Positions 1 through 12,060 are shown, numbered from the stretch's first letter. The stretch: 64,000 bases of DNA from Thysanoteuthis rhombus (GCA_963457665.1 OY735207.1:55043279-55107278), one strand, 5' to 3'. Numbers and translations: made by a program. Notes: generated by a model from the sequence alone, not told the origin.

Positions 1-425
1 CGTCTAAAGGTACAACTTGAAAATCTTTCCAGTCAAACAAGGAAGACAAGAGAGAAAATTATTGCAAAATTGAATCAATCATGTTTCCTAAGGTCTTAAT
101 GAAATTACACATTTGAAGCGGCTTGAAATTAGGTTCAAGTTGAATCTTAACAGTAATCTTTTTACTTCCGCTGTTGTCATCTGCAATTTAATCTATTTGC
201 CCATTGTCATCTGCAATTTAGGATAATTGGAGGAACAAGTAGGAATTCTCACAAACCAGGATATACATTCTCAGACAGTTTCTAAGAGGAGAACAAACAC
301 GACCAATCCTAAAAGGCAATGGAAATAGAGAATTTGGAAATCAGGTTGGGTGGTGGGTATCATCAACAGATAAATTATAAGTGTAGGAGACAGTTCGAAA
401 ATGTTAAAACAAAAAGTATAGTTAT

Positions 426-600
426 AACTTGATTAGTGCACTTGAATTGTTCCAGAATTTTCTGTATTGTTCAAAACCAGTGTTCATGGTCTTACTATAA
501 TTCAATGTGCTTATTTTCTCAGCTTATACTTGAAGTACATTAGTTAACAATACTCCAACCGCATGATTCAAGGTATTTCTGTATCTTAGGAATGATAGTC
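426..600 (+). repeat. Dispersed repeat R10, copy 1
   Basis: This stretch aligns by eye with 18410-18530. Shared landmarks in order are GTTCA..GGTCT, TATAATT, CTTATAC, a shared ACATTA block, AATAC..CAAC and GGTATT.CTG. Only two copies are in the window and no terminal repeats are visible, so the class is unknown. Confidence 0.5.
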
Positions 601-1259
601 AAAGATCAGGAAGAAAAACAGAAAGTCTACTTCAACAGCAGATGCAGGTTAGAACCCCACCTCTTATACACCCTCACTAACATATACATTGATTAGTGCA
701 GATAATTTGTTCCATACACAATGCAATAATTCTCCTGCAAAAACCATTCTGAATATTTCTGGGACTTGACACAAAAATCACGTGAATCTAATTGCACAAC
801 TGTTTTCTGACTTAGAATTCTGCAATTTGGCATAAGATTTAGCCTCAAGTTCTTTTAAATTTGTTGCAATTACATAATTGCCAGGGTGGATCAAAAGTAT
901 TAACATTCAAGTGATTGTTAATCAAGTGCTGCCCTAGTGAGGCTAAGTGTTAACTCATAGTCAATTGAGTCTAGAGAGGAAATAGGTTTTCTCCAAGTAA
1001 TAGCAAAAGGTCCTCTTTAATAGAGAAAATACTTTCAATAGTTTTCTATTTTTTATAAGGGTGAAATTTGATACTAATCCATTAAAAAGCACTGAAAGTA
1101 CATACTTAAGCCAAGGAGAGACAACAACTGAAAAAAAACAAATTAAAATCAGTTCATATAGCTATGATGTTGAAGAGGTAACTGTACGTTTGGATTTTCT
1201 ATTTTTTGGACTATTGTCTCAATATAAAAAGATTTCCTTATTAGAGAGGAAAAAAAGAA

Positions 1260-1370
1260 AAAAAATTTTCTTGATCACCCCACCAAATTTGATCAACTAT
1301 TCCTTAACACATGGCCCACCCATCAACCAGATGTTATTGAAATTCATTAAGAACTTTCAGAGATAGTGTA
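1260..1370 (-). repeat. Dispersed repeat R1 (partial)
   Basis: Reverse-strand copy of R1. Read on the minus strand it has the family landmarks GAAATTTCA..., TGGGCCATG and TTGATCAAATTTGG. It lacks the terminal AGAGGTATGCGCTCT-type block seen in fuller copies. Confidence 0.55.
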
Positions 1371-2027
1371 GACTACTGGGAATACATCTTCAAACTTTGT
1401 TGGCAAAAGCAAGTAACTGTAGCACACATGATATCAAAGAACATGTCTGGTTTGTCACATGACCAACATCTTTTGGCAAAAATTGATAAAAGGAGTGATA
1501 AGTTAATTCTCACATCTTTTGTTGAGCAGTGATCACTAAAATGTCCGAATTTTAAAAAAGCAAGCATGAACAGACATAGTTAAGGAACCAATCTAGCATA
1601 AAACTATATTGTAAATTGAAGTAAAGAAAAAAGAAAGTTCTTTCTAGACATAATATGGAGTAAATGTCCAATTTTCAGCCTTGTAGCTCCATTGATGCAG
1701 CTTTTAAACAAAACATAGATAGCCAGACAAAAGCACTTGAAAACTGAAGAAACCATGTTGACTGGTGAGTAGTTCTGTTATATGGTTACTAATTATATGA
1801 TCATCATTAAAAAAAGCCAAGATTTTAGCATTCCTTATGCCAGTGGCTCAAACTGCAGGGCTCTCATCAAAGAACTATTTGCAAGATTAAAGAAAGAGGT
1901 TAATTTCATCCAAATTGATAACACAAAATATTTGTCCAAATTAAATTGTTGAGGGATATGTTACTTTGACCTGGCAAGTGAATTAAGAGAAAAATGACAA
2001 GGTCAGCCTCTTTGTTTTCAGGGAGGG

Positions 2028-2563
2028 GAAAGGAGAGAGAAAGAGAGGGGGGCAGAAAGAGAGAGAAAGAGAGGGGGGCAGAAAGAGAGAGAAAGAGAGG
2101 GGGGCAGAAAGAGAGAGAAAGAGAGAGAAAGAGAGGGGGGCAGAAAGAGAGAGAAAGAGAGGGGGGCAGAAAGAGAGAGAAAGAGAGGGGGGCAGAAAGA
2201 GAGAGAAAGAGAGGGGGGCAGAAAGAGAGAGAAAGAGAGGGGGGCAGAAAGAGAGAGAAAGAGAGGGGGCAGAAAGAGAGAGAAAGAGAGGGGGCAGAAA
2301 GAGAGAGAAAGAGAGGGGGCAGAAAGAGAGAGAAAGAGAGGGGGCAGAAAGAGAGAGAAAGAGAGGGGGACAGAAAGAGAGAGAAAGAGAGGGGGACAGA
2401 AAGAGAGAGAAAGAGAGGGGGACAGAAAGAGAGAGAAAGAGAGGGGGACAGAAAGAGAGAGAAAGAGAGGGGGGCAGAAAGAGAGAGAAAGAGAGGGGGA
2501 CAGAAAGAGAGAGAAAGAGAGGGGGACAGACAAAGGGGGGACAGAGAGAGAGGGAGAGGGGGG

Positions 2564-2631
<68 letters not shown>

Positions 2632-2687
2632 GACAGAGAGAGGAGGGGACAGAGAGAGAGACGGGGGACAGAGAGAGAGTCAAGAAA
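2028..2687 (+). repeat. Purine-rich minisatellite 1
   Basis: About 20 tandem copies of a 25-26 bp unit made of a run of five or six G, then CAGAAAGAGAGAGAAAGAGA. The G run varies (GGGGGGC, GGGGGC, GGGGGAC), with the variants clustered along the array. Towards 2570-2630 it collapses into pure (GA)n. The plus strand is almost entirely purine, so triplex (H-DNA) formation is plausible. Long open frames on both strands (243 codons plus, 256 minus) follow from the stop-free repeat and are not genes. Confidence 0.95.
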
Positions 2688-2689
2688 TG

Positions 2690-3899
2690 AAAGTTTCTAA
2701 ACTCTTCAAAAACATGACCAGCTGAAGATGCTCCATATCTGAATGAAAATGTCTCAGTAGGCTTCTGAAATATATCTACAGGACACATTCATCCCAGCAG
2801 TTATAGAAACTTTGGGAGGAATATATATACTTCGGAAGAATTAAAAAGATTTTACACGAGTCCTGCCTGCGCTTAAAACTTGGAATTACAAATATTTCTA
2901 TCCCAGAAGCCAACGCATTTTCTTTTCTTGCCCATCAACAAGTGGATGATAGAGCACACATGCAAATGATTACATTAAATGATCTTTCCATTGCAATTCA
3001 TAGAGATGCAGAGAACATGGTGCAGAAACTCATTTTTTAACCCAGATTTTCCAATCCTACATCATAATAGGGAATACAAATAGTAATTCAGATGAGTAAC
3101 TTCTGATTTAAGTTACTTCCCTTGCATGTTTTGGTGATTTTCAAAATGTTTCTTCAAATCAATTCACTTCAGTTTTACTTTATTCATCCCATCCATTTAA
3201 GAGTTTCACAGCATTTACAAGCAGTTTATCAATTTAAAAGTTATGGAAATAAATTTGTTTTTTTCACGTTTGAAGTTCACAAACAATTCAACATAATGTT
3301 CGACAAAGCAGCAGATTCATTACTTATGTAAAATTATATTTCTAGAGGTCTGATCATTTTCTTTGGAGTTCAGCAACTGTTTCTGAGGTAAATTTCAACC
3401 TTGGCAACATTTCTTTCTACTGCTGAATGAAAAGATCCTCTTTCTGTAGAAATCAGACAGATCTACAAGTTGCAGTCAGTCAGAAAGAAGAAACATCACG
3501 TGACATTACACCACTGGGTTGCCATAACAACACAAATATCTCACTTCAAGCATCTCTCCACATGCACTGATGAAACCAGGTGAGACTGAGGAATTCTCAT
3601 TGATATGCCACTGTATCTTTGGATTCGGCAGGAGAGCAAGAATATTCGGCTATAAAATTGTGCTTCTGAGAAAGAATTATCAGTAGCCCAGACAGAATCA
3701 AGTGTTTTCAGAGGTTTTGCAATACAGTGATCTTCATTTCAAAGTTAAATGACAGCGATAAAGATGTATCATTTCTCAGATCTTCGCATACAGAACAATG
3801 AACATTCAACATGTCCACTGCCACTTAAGAAACCGAGTCTAGTGCATTGGCATGGATATCAAAATAGCCTTTAATAAAACTGTAAAATAGACAAAAGAG
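2690..3899. other. Spacer between two GA minisatellites
   Basis: No gene or named repeat recognised. It contains a palindromic E-box (TCACGTGA near 3495). The open frame of 69 codons at 3122 has no recognisable features. Confidence 0.6.
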
Positions 3900-3973
3900 A
3901 GATTCAGAGATTTGAAGATTCAGAGAGAGTGAAATTCCGAGATCCAAAGAGAGAGAGAGAGACAAGTTCCGAG

Positions 3974-4004
<31 letters not shown>

Positions 4005-5141
4005 CAAGTTCCGAGATTCAGAGAGAGAGAGAGAGAGAGAGAGACAAGTTCCGAGATTCAGAGAGAGAGAGAGAGAGAGAGAGACAAGTTCCGAGATTCA
4101 GAGAGAGAGAGAGAGAGAGACAAGTTCCGAGATTCAGAGAGAGAGACAAGTTCCGAGATTCAGAGAGAGAGAGAGAGAGACAAGTTCCGAGATTCAGAGA
4201 GAGAGAGAGACAAGTTCCGAGATTCAGAGAGAGAGAGAGAGAGAGAGACAAGTTCCGAGATTCAGAGAGAGAGAGAGAGAGAGACAAGTTCCGAGATTCA
4301 GAGAGAGAGAGAGAGAGAAACAAGTTCCGAGATTCAGAGAGAGAGAGAGAGAGAAACAAGTTCCGAGATTCAGAGAGAGAGAGAGAAACAAGTTCCGAGA
4401 TTCAGAGAGAGAGAGAGACAAGTTCCGAGATTCAGAGTGAGAGAGAGACAAGTTCCGAGATTCAGAGTGAGAGAGAGAGAGAGACAAGTTCCGAGATTCA
4501 GAGAGAGAGAGAGAGAGACAAGTTCCGAGATTCAGAGAGAGAGAGAGAGAGAGAGACACAAAGTCCGAGATTCAGAGAGACACACAAAGTCCGAGATTCA
4601 GAGTGAGAGAGAAATTCCGAGATTCAGAGTGAGAGAGAAATTCCGAGATTCAGAGAGAGAGAGAAATTCCGAGATTCAGAGAGAGAGAGAGAGAGAGAAT
4701 TCCCGAGATTCAGAGAGAGAGAGAGAATTCCCGAGATTCAGAGAGAGAGAGAGAATTCCCGAGATTCAGAGAGAGAGAGAGAATTCCCGAGATTCAGAGA
4801 GAGAGAGAGAATTCCCGAGATTCAGAGAGAGAGAGAGAATTCCCGAGGTTCAGAGAGAGAGAGAGAATTCCCGAGATTCAGAGAGAGAGAGAAATTCCGA
4901 GATTTGGAGAGAGAGAGAAATTCCCGAGATTCGGAGAGAGAGAGAAATTCCCGAGATTCGGAGAGAGAGAGAATTCCCGAGATTCGGAGAGAGAGAGAAT
5001 TCCCGAGATTCGGAGAGAGAGAGAATTCCCGAGATTCGGAGAGAGAGAGAATTCCCGAGATTCGGAGAGAGAGAGAATTCCCGAGATTCAGAGAGAGAGA
5101 GAATTCCCGAGATTCAGAGAGAGAGAGAATTCCCGAGATTC

Positions 5142-5176
<35 letters not shown>

Positions 5177-5237
5177 TTCAGAGGTTCAGAGAGAGATATT
5201 TTACAGCAGAGAGAGATATTTTATAGCCGAGAGAGTT
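3900..5237 (+). repeat. Purine-rich minisatellite 2, zoned
   Basis: Tandem array of units that share CCGAGATTCAGAG followed by a (GA) run of variable length. The unit head changes along the array: CAAGTTCCGAG (about 3961-4555), CACAAAGTCCGAG (4556-4600), GAAATTCCGAG (4605-4680), then GAATTCCCGAG (4690-5150), where nearly every unit carries an EcoRI site. A GATTCGG sub-variant fills about 4925-5080. Long open frames in several phases and on both strands are by-products of the repeat. Zoned variants are typical of local unit turnover by slippage or unequal exchange. Confidence 0.95.
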
Positions 5238-6229
5238 AATCCGAATGTTTCAGTCAAATTTATGTTCAATAAACTAAGAACTTACACACAAGAAAGTCAA
5301 TCAAGAATGAATTTTCTTTCAGTGAAATAGGTATGAAAATATAAACCAAACATTATTTCTTTTTTTGAAGAAAAAACGCAAAAAACCCAAAATGAATGGA
5401 TCTCCTGCAACGAGGACCCAGGTTCAAGTTCAACAAATAACATTTTGATTTTGCTAATCACAATAGACACAAATGAACATGGCTGGTTGTCAATTTTTAA
5501 CTGGGTTCATAACATCAGAAATCTCCAAAAAGGTCAATTTTACCACAGATAATAGCTTTGGCCACACTTCAATATTTCATTCCATCTATTTTTACATCTG
5601 CTAATAAGTTGAAAGAGGTATATGAATTCACTTGTGTCTGTTCATTTTCCCACCCCATATCTCCAGAAGTTCTCATTGAATTCTAATGGTATTCAGTGGA
5701 AGCATTACTCATATGCTAAGCAAGAACTGATCAAATTTTGGGTTGGATCCAGGGATATGTTTTCAGCCAAGATATTTTTCCCAGTCCAAAGTATGGAAGA
5801 TTGAAACTCACAATGCCTTTGCCTGCACTGTAGCTACATCTGAACTGATTTAGATTCAGTATTTTGTTGTTGAATGGCATTGTCAGAATGCTTTCTAGTT
5901 TTAGTTATATTCTATGAAGTTAAGGGAAGGGATTGAGAGAAATTTTTCTAACACCAGTCACTTTTGGTGGTGAAAGAGAGATATCTAGATAGTGTTATGA
6001 GCAGAGTAGACATTATGCATCAATCGACCCATCTTGCTGCAGTGTAGAGATTAGTTAAAAAGTCTTGCTGATCATCAAGTATTAATCGAGTTAGACCATC
6101 ACTTGGTGCCCTAATACTTTTGCCGCCCCCCCCCCCCGACAGATTAAACTAATCTTAGTAAATAACTAAACAGTGAAACTTTCTTTTCAATGAAGACCTT
6201 TTATTTGAATCAAGAAAAGGCAGGATGGG
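5238..6229. other. Intergenic, mostly repeat-derived
   Basis: Apart from the R1 copy at 5590-5800, nothing is recognised. A C-run of about 14 lies near 6124. Confidence 0.5.
5590..5800 (+). repeat. Dispersed repeat R1
   Basis: Carries R1 landmarks in order: CATATCTCCAGAAGTTCTC, TGAATT, CTGATCAAATTTTGGG and GGATCCAGG. A 60-codon ORF over it is a shadow of the repeat. Confidence 0.65.
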
Positions 6230-6500
6230 ATCATTTTGAATTTAAAAATTCTTTTGATTTGAGAGGAAAATCAAAACAGAAAATGGAATAAAGAATAAAC
6301 TAGACCCGTTGCTTTAGAGTCAAACTCCACTTTTGGATGATTTAGCTAGAAAGTTTTTAATATATTTCATCTTCTGTAAAATAAAGGGAAAAAAAAAAAG
6401 AAAAAAGTTTTCCTTTAACTGAAATAGATCTTTAATTTGACCATGGAAAGGAACAATAAAATCCAAATATTTTTCTAGATAAATGTTATGAAAATCTAGA
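6230..6500 (+). repeat. Dispersed repeat R11, copy 1
   Basis: Aligns with 63770-64000. Shared blocks are AAAATGGAA, TCAAACTCCACT, AAGTTT..AATATTTC, TTTTCC.TTTAACT, AGATCTTTAA and TTTG.CCA.GGAAAGGA. The 63.7 kb copy continues upstream into the block also found at 36015-36135. Confidence 0.6.
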
Positions 6501-6719
6501 TGTACACTGAAAATATAATTAGTTGGCTTGCAAGGGTGGGATAGTTGGGCAACCCCAATTTTCCTTTTCAAAATCTTATAGCGGTGGTGTGAACTTGCAT
6601 GATGAAATTCAGTCTCCTCACTAGCCTTGAAGGGTTTGAATTTTGTTGTGGCTGTCGTTACCAAGGGAAAATAAAGTCAACTCAAGAGTAGAAGAGGGAC
6701 AAAAATTTGATGCTGATAA

Positions 6720-6965
6720 TTACCTCTGCCAGACAATATCTTTAAAAGTTCCCAAGAATTTCAATGAGATTTTCTGGAAAGGTGAGTCATCGCTTAGGTA
6801 GAAAACATTGGAGTGGGGATGAGGCAGATCGAGAGATAGTTAAATGTTTCTTTTCTCTTCCATATATCGTGGCTTGATATGAATTGATTTTTCAGTCAGT
6901 TTCCTGTGTATGGCATTGGCAGAGGTTTGCGTGCTCTGTGTGGTTCTCTAGTCATGATTTTTTAC
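6720..6965 (+). repeat. Dispersed repeat R1
   Basis: Contains the unit block (ACAATATCTTTAAAAGTT, TTTCAATGAGATTTTCTGG) and the family end block GGCAGAGGTTTGCGTGCTCT. In other copies that block reads AGGTATGCGCTCTCTG. Confidence 0.65.
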
Positions 6966-7151
6966 TCATAATTTTTTCAGCTGCAAAAAGTGCATGATAA
7001 GCAATCATTACTATTTGCAATGTATGTGTGTGTGTATTTTTCAAAATTTTTTTCCATACAAACTAATGGGACCTGATCAGCACATCGGATTATAAAAGAA
7101 TTTGAATTAAAAAAAAACATGCCACTAAATGAGGAAAAAAAAAAAAAATTC

Positions 7152-7156
<5 letters not shown>

Positions 7157-7209
<53 letters not shown>
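7157..7209. repeat. (AT)n microsatellite
   Basis: Uninterrupted alternating AT run of about 50 bp. Confidence 0.95.
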
Positions 7210-7210
<1 letters not shown>

Positions 7211-8009
7211 TCACTCCCCCTCCAAATCATTGGCAGTTTCAAGCACAGACACAATAAATAAAAAAAGTTAATACAATGAATAAGAAAGTTATTGGGGGGG
7301 GGGGACAAATTTTGACACCGTCAAGAATTTATATTTATTTATGCAATATACAGGAAAAATTGGCACAGCCTAGTGCAGGTGGTCCCGAAAATTTTACACC
7401 CGCTCGAAGTTGAAAATGACGCATAAATAACAGAATTCATGAAATAAAAATAAATACATAAATCATATTTTGCTTCGCTTCGTAAATTTTGGACAGATCG
7501 CATGTGTAAGTGACGTCAGCTGAATTCAAATCGGGACCACTTTCACTAAGTTATACAGAAAATGTTGCTTTCATAAAGGAGGCGGGAAAGCTGTCACAAG
7601 TGAGGAGGGATTGGCTTGTTATTTATGTAATGCGTCTATTGCTGGCTTTTCAGCTAAGAAGAGAGCATATCAAAGCTGTATGGGAGTAACTAACCAAGGA
7701 TTTCATACAGCATAATTACTTGGATATGTTTCAGTCTATGCTGGTCTTGGCAAAGCTTTCGTCGTCACAAAATTTAAATATTCAATAAACGAAGGGAAAA
7801 AATGCCAGCATTTGATTCAATTTTAATGTTATTACCTATTCACATCCCTTAGTTGTAGTAGGAGGATCAACTACCTGAAAAAGTTACTTCTGGCCAATAA
7901 TAGTTGTTGTATATGCGTCACGTATGAATATAATAACTATGAGGGAACAGGTAGTAAATTATTACTTTTACTAATCTAACATGCTAACTAGTACGATCAT
8001 GATGGGTGC
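7210..8009. other. Intergenic with R2 copy
   Basis: Holds a G-run near 7294 and the R2 copy at 7440-7560. Otherwise nothing is recognised. Confidence 0.5.
7440..7560 (-). repeat. CRE-bearing repeat R2
   Basis: On the minus strand the order is GGTCCCGATTTGAATTC, AGCTGACGTCAC, then GCGATCTGTCC. The exact CRE palindrome TGACGTCA is at about 7510. Other copies are at 11115, 11985, 13135 and 24647. Confidence 0.65.
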
Positions 8010-8180
8010 ACCCATTATGGTGGCCCAGTGACAGGCGAGGCTTAGCTTAGTAAATACCTACACCGGGCTAGTTAAACCCAGGATATTGCTTGTGTTTGTG
8101 TAGCAAGTTTGATCTTCACTTGACACCCCATAATTACAGCCTTTTGCCAGACTACGTAAAATTGAATTCAAAAGGATATC
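8010..8180 (+). repeat. SINE-like repeat (TTCGATCTTCA family)
   Basis: Shares GTAGCAAGTTTGATCTTCA, TTACAGCCTTTTGCCAGA and a TTAGTAAAT-type piece with the copies at 63060-63309. The GTTTGATCTTC block matches a degenerate RNA polymerase III box B, which suggests a tRNA-derived SINE. Confidence 0.45.
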
Positions 8181-8960
8181 ATTCCGATACTTTTTGCCGG
8201 CGAAACGTAGAAGCGGATCCGCCCAGATCGGTGAACATTTCTATAAAAAAAATATCCTCGAACTGTTTCAAAAAGGTAAAAACGTTAAGAAAAACGAGGG
8301 GGATATCAAGCTGATTACCTGTTTGAAACTTTGAATATTATTGTAACCTACTTAAAGAGAAAAACTGTTGTGAAAGAGATATTCAATGTCTACGCGCCTC
8401 AACTGACAATTGCTTTCTTTTTTAGTAGTATTAGTAGTAGGGGGAGATTAAATATTTTGTTGTTCAAGGTTATTGCACAGGTGGAAGCATATCAAATATC
8501 TGTAAGTTTTCCCCCTCTTTTCATCAGAGCGAAGACAAACTGTTCTTTATTGAAACAAGGCTTGCCACATTAGCTACTTTTCGGTTAGATCTGGCTGTTT
8601 CCTCTCAATTTAGCCGATAAAAATCGGCGACAGTCGATTGAATCAAGCAAGTTTAATAGAAGTAATTGATCGACTTAATAATTTGTTTCGAAGTATGTAG
8701 TTATTTTATTTGATAAACAGGCTTGAACATCTAAGTTATATAATTTAACTGAATTTCAAAGACAGTTTAAGCTATAAATAACCCACACTTGGCAACACTG
8801 ATTGCAAGGTAGTTATTTTAATATTAAAGGAGAAAATCGATTCTTCGAAATATCGTCAAATGAATATCAGGGAAACTGGTTGGTGGTTTTGTGTTGGTAG
8901 ATTTTCGAAAATTCACTCCGGAAGATGTTACGGGTGTACTTATGTAGTTGTTAAAGATAA
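8180..8960. other. Intergenic, no gene seen
   Basis: Short open frames at 8090 and 8331 have no family resemblance. An ACTTGGCAACACTG motif near 8785 resembles the ends of R3 and R7 elements, but no partner end was found. Confidence 0.5.
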
Positions 8961-9247
8961 TTTCTGGTTTGACGGGACTGAGCCATTTCGAATGGCTATA
9001 AGTGGCTAGGTTTGCAATAACTGGCTTTCAAATTTGCTAGATTTCATAACCATTTGCACACTCATTATATATGTATAATTACACGCTACAAAAACTCGCG
9101 CAGTGGTCCCCAGAGGTAACGTATTGATCATATCAACAATGAAAATAGAAGCTATCAATTTGTTAACTAACTCAAGTCAGTGAAAATTATAGCCATTAAC
9201 AGCTATTTAAAATGGCTATCTTTTTCTGGCCCCGCCAAAACAAATGA
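8961..9247. mobile_element. MITE-like inverted-repeat element R6
   Basis: The left end reads TTCTGGTTTGACGGGACTGA and the right end, reverse-complemented, reads TTTTGGCGGGGCCAGAAAAA. Both ends continue into AATGGCTAT-type blocks. It is about 287 bp with no coding capacity. Relatives with the same ends are at 10565, 15673 and 17130. Confidence 0.7.
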
Positions 9248-9249
9248 GA

Positions 9250-9930
9250 TTTTTTTTCATGCACGTCGTTTCTTAGGGAAGCATTCTGAAAGGAAGAATG
9301 AAAAAAATCTTCCTTTTTTTCTGCTATACGCTTTGAAAGAATATAGAGAGCATTTCTTTCGGACATTTTTTCATTTTTGTGAAAAATAAACTTTTAAAAG
9401 GGGGTCGCCTTACAATGTAAGTAGAATGCTCAACTGAAACCTTACCTAGGGTTCGTCCAGATCAGCTATGCCAAATCTTTTTATTCAAGTAACCATAACG
9501 CAAACATTAAAAATTGATTAAAAAAAAACAACATAAAATTACTATTTACAGCTGGCGTGCATAAAAACATCACTTGGAATTAATGTGTCTGGTTGACATA
9601 AGTATACCCGGAAAAACAGTCTTCCGTCGTTAATTCTTCATGTCTAATTTACTACACAACTGATGAGTTAAGCTCTACGAAAGAGGTGTTGTTTTTTTTT
9701 CCAGTCATCTGAAATGATTTTCTACGCAAACTTTTCTCGGTATTCTACCAAAGAAATAAAAAATAAAAAATTACTAATCTGAAAAAACAAAAAACAAAAA
9801 CAAAAAAACTAACTATATATTTTAGAAAAGTCACCGACTTAGTTCGTCTCTTCAACTCAGAAAGTACCCAGAGGGCGCGTACCCATGTCAATACCATGCT
9901 CACAAAATCGAAGTGAAAATCAGCTCGCAA
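9250..9930. other. Intergenic, nothing recognised
   Basis: AT-rich with several A and T homopolymers. No coding or repeat signal was recognised. Confidence 0.5.
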
Positions 9931-10375
9931 ATACAGCAGGGGACGAAACTGTGGAGATTCCTGTATCCGCCCCAGAATTCACTCGATTGTTCCTTAGCAA
10001 ATGAATTGCTTGAGATGAATTAAATGAGAACATTTAGAGATATTGTGTGATATGCATCTATAGCCACGATGCTGGGTAGGTGCATAGATCCACCTAAAGT
10101 TTTTGATCACTTCATCTTGTAGCACACGGAAATATTTTGAAAGGTCGGACATTTGAACACGTCAGATTAGCTCAATCGAAAGGAAAAAAATCCTGGATCC
10201 GCCCCAAAATGTAATCACTTCTTCCTCATCCAACAAAATTTAATGGAGAATTAAGGGAGATATTCTGTGGACACTAACGGGCATGGAAAAAGGGAGAAAA
10301 ATCTCACAATCAAAAAAATATTCCAGGATCCGCTCCCGAATTCGACCAATTAGGATAATTTATTCCATTCCAAGA
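9930..10375 (-). repeat. Dispersed repeat R1, three units
   Basis: Reverse-strand R1 with the GATCC(A/G)CC block three times (about 9965, 10196 and 10328) and the GAGATAT.GTGT block twice (about 10038 and 10256). The irregular spacing suggests a degraded internal tandem repeat. Confidence 0.65.
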
Positions 10376-10564
10376 GTAAAATCTTTTTTCCAAGGAAAAA
10401 AAATTCAAACCACTATTTGATACAACTTAACGAAGGTAGTCCCAATCGGTGGTTGTGTGTGTGTGTATGTGCGTGCGTGAAGATTTCACAGCCGCACACA
10501 CTTGATATTAAAAATGGCGTATAGATTTAATGAAAGAAAATCAGGAGTAAAGACATAAATTACA

Positions 10565-10855
10565 TAGTGGTCATTTTGGGGCCAGAACTTTCAATGACTG
10601 GCTAAATAAGAAAAAAAAAATTCAAATTACCAGATGACTGTCTTCAGAAAGTACAAATATAAAACTTATTGATTTAACATCAACAAAATCATGAAAAGAA
10701 AAAAAGTAAAGGCTATTAATTTAAAAAAAAAACATTTTTAGCAATTTTCAAAACCTGTCATCGAGAAAAAAACTTTTTAAAATAGAAAGAAACCTAGCCA
10801 CTTTTAACCATTAAAATGGCTAAAAGTATTCTGGGCCCCGACGAACCAAATATAA
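10565..10855. mobile_element. MITE-like inverted-repeat element R6
   Basis: The left end TTTTGGGGCCAGAA pairs with a right end which, reverse-complemented, reads TTCGTCGGGGCCCAGAA. AAAATGGCTAAAAGT lies just inside the right end. It is about 290 bp, non-coding and AT-rich inside. Confidence 0.65.
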
Positions 10856-11114
10856 TGTTGAGCAATTTGAGTCTAACTATGGAAGAGTTATTTGAAATGA
10901 CAGTTTCATCTGAAAGCATTGAAGCATTAAGAAACAACCAATCCAGTATTTGATACCACATTTTCGTATTATTCTTTCGCCCTATAATTCAGCATTTCTT
11001 TATACCTACAGCACGTCGAGACTATCTGCATATTCCAGATAGTGTCCTTCAAGTAGGGTAGATACAAATCATCATACACTCATATTGTTATTACTTAGAA
11101 TAAATCATATAGTT

Positions 11115-11190
11115 TTGCCCTGCTCCATAGATTTTTGACAGATCGCATGTCTACGTGACGTAAGCACCCACGATTTTAGTACGTAAGTAT
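11115..11190 (-). repeat. CRE-bearing repeat R2
   Basis: The block TTTTTGACAGATCGCATGT followed by CTACGTGACGTAAGC matches the 7.5 kb copy. The CRE is near-consensus here (GTGACGTAA). Confidence 0.6.
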
Positions 11191-11930
11191 AAACGAGAAT
11201 TTAACCTCATTTCATGTCAACCGAATCACCGTTGGCACTTGATTGAAGGTATTCTAGTGTCTAAGTTCAAATCAAGGTGTTCTTCTCGCGTCAACGAGAT
11301 AGCATCAACTTTCCGTTCTAGTAATTATATTTCATTCTTTTTCGTCTTGAATTATATCCTTTCTTAATTTTATTTTACAAACCAATAATTTACATACGAA
11401 ACAGTGTCGTTGATGTGAGAACAGACTACACGTTGATCTTGAACTTGAGTCCACAGAAAGCGCACTCAAATCTGGACCATGAAACTAGGATAAGTACCCA
11501 CTTAAATCATCCGAAATATTAACTTGTTTTAAAGAGAGATTAAGAAAAAGGTTTCAACAGAAGTAAGCAGTTCTTTTAGCGATAAATAACCCCAACTATT
11601 TCAGATTCTACTTCCTCCCCAAAACTTTTCGGTTAAGATTCAGATAGTACCAAATGACTAATTTATTATTTAAAATAATCTCAAGTAATAGTATGCGCTT
11701 TCAATGAATTAGACTTTCGTTTCTGTTGGGAATTCATCAGTTACAAGAAAAAAAAAAAAAAAAATCTTTCCAAGGTTTTATTTACTCTAACTATAATTCT
11801 TAACTTGATCCTCACTCTCCATCCGTCGTGCGAAATTTTACGGCTGTGAAGTATTCACTTACTTCCCCTGTGGAGGTTGTCATCTACCCTACATTTCCAT
11901 TTTTAAAGACACTGAAAAACTAAGGTTATA
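11190..11930. other. Intergenic, nothing recognised
   Basis: CAAATCTGGACCAT near 11468 may mark the far end of the R2 element at 11115. Otherwise no structure is seen. Confidence 0.4.
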
Positions 11931-11934
11931 TCAT

Positions 11935-12060
11935 CAAGTAATAATGCATCTGATTTCCAATAAAAATAATAATCAGTACAACTTTGCGAAGATGGTCCCA
12001 ATTGCAATTCAGCTTACATGCAATCTGTCGAAAATTTATGAAAATATGCAAACAATTTTA
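11935..12060 (+). repeat. R2 repeat, CRE degraded
   Basis: Carries GGTCCCAATTGCAATTCAG, CTTACATGCAATCTGTCGAAAA and TTATGAA in family order. The CRE has decayed to TTACATG. Confidence 0.55.

Larger units (their letters stand above)
1..2020. other. Intergenic, no gene seen
   Basis: AT-rich sequence without a recognisable coding region. The short open frames, including one of 101 codons from 1061, look like chance: low-complexity lysine-rich translation and no family resemblance. A short internal echo (GATTAGTGCA near 434 and 692) and two dispersed-repeat copies, entered separately, are the only structure I see. Confidence 0.6.

Noticed and set aside
1994-2788. Long ORFs on both strands (243 and 256 codons)
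   Set aside because: They translate the GA minisatellite; stop-free repeats give open frames on both strands.
3929-5330. Arg/Glu/Ser-rich ORFs of 225 and 297 codons
   Set aside because: Same cause: frames through the second minisatellite with no non-repeat coding sequence.
9745-9930. Minus-strand ORF with a Phe/Val-rich tail
   Set aside because: The hydrophobic stretch comes from A-rich homopolymers; no other support.
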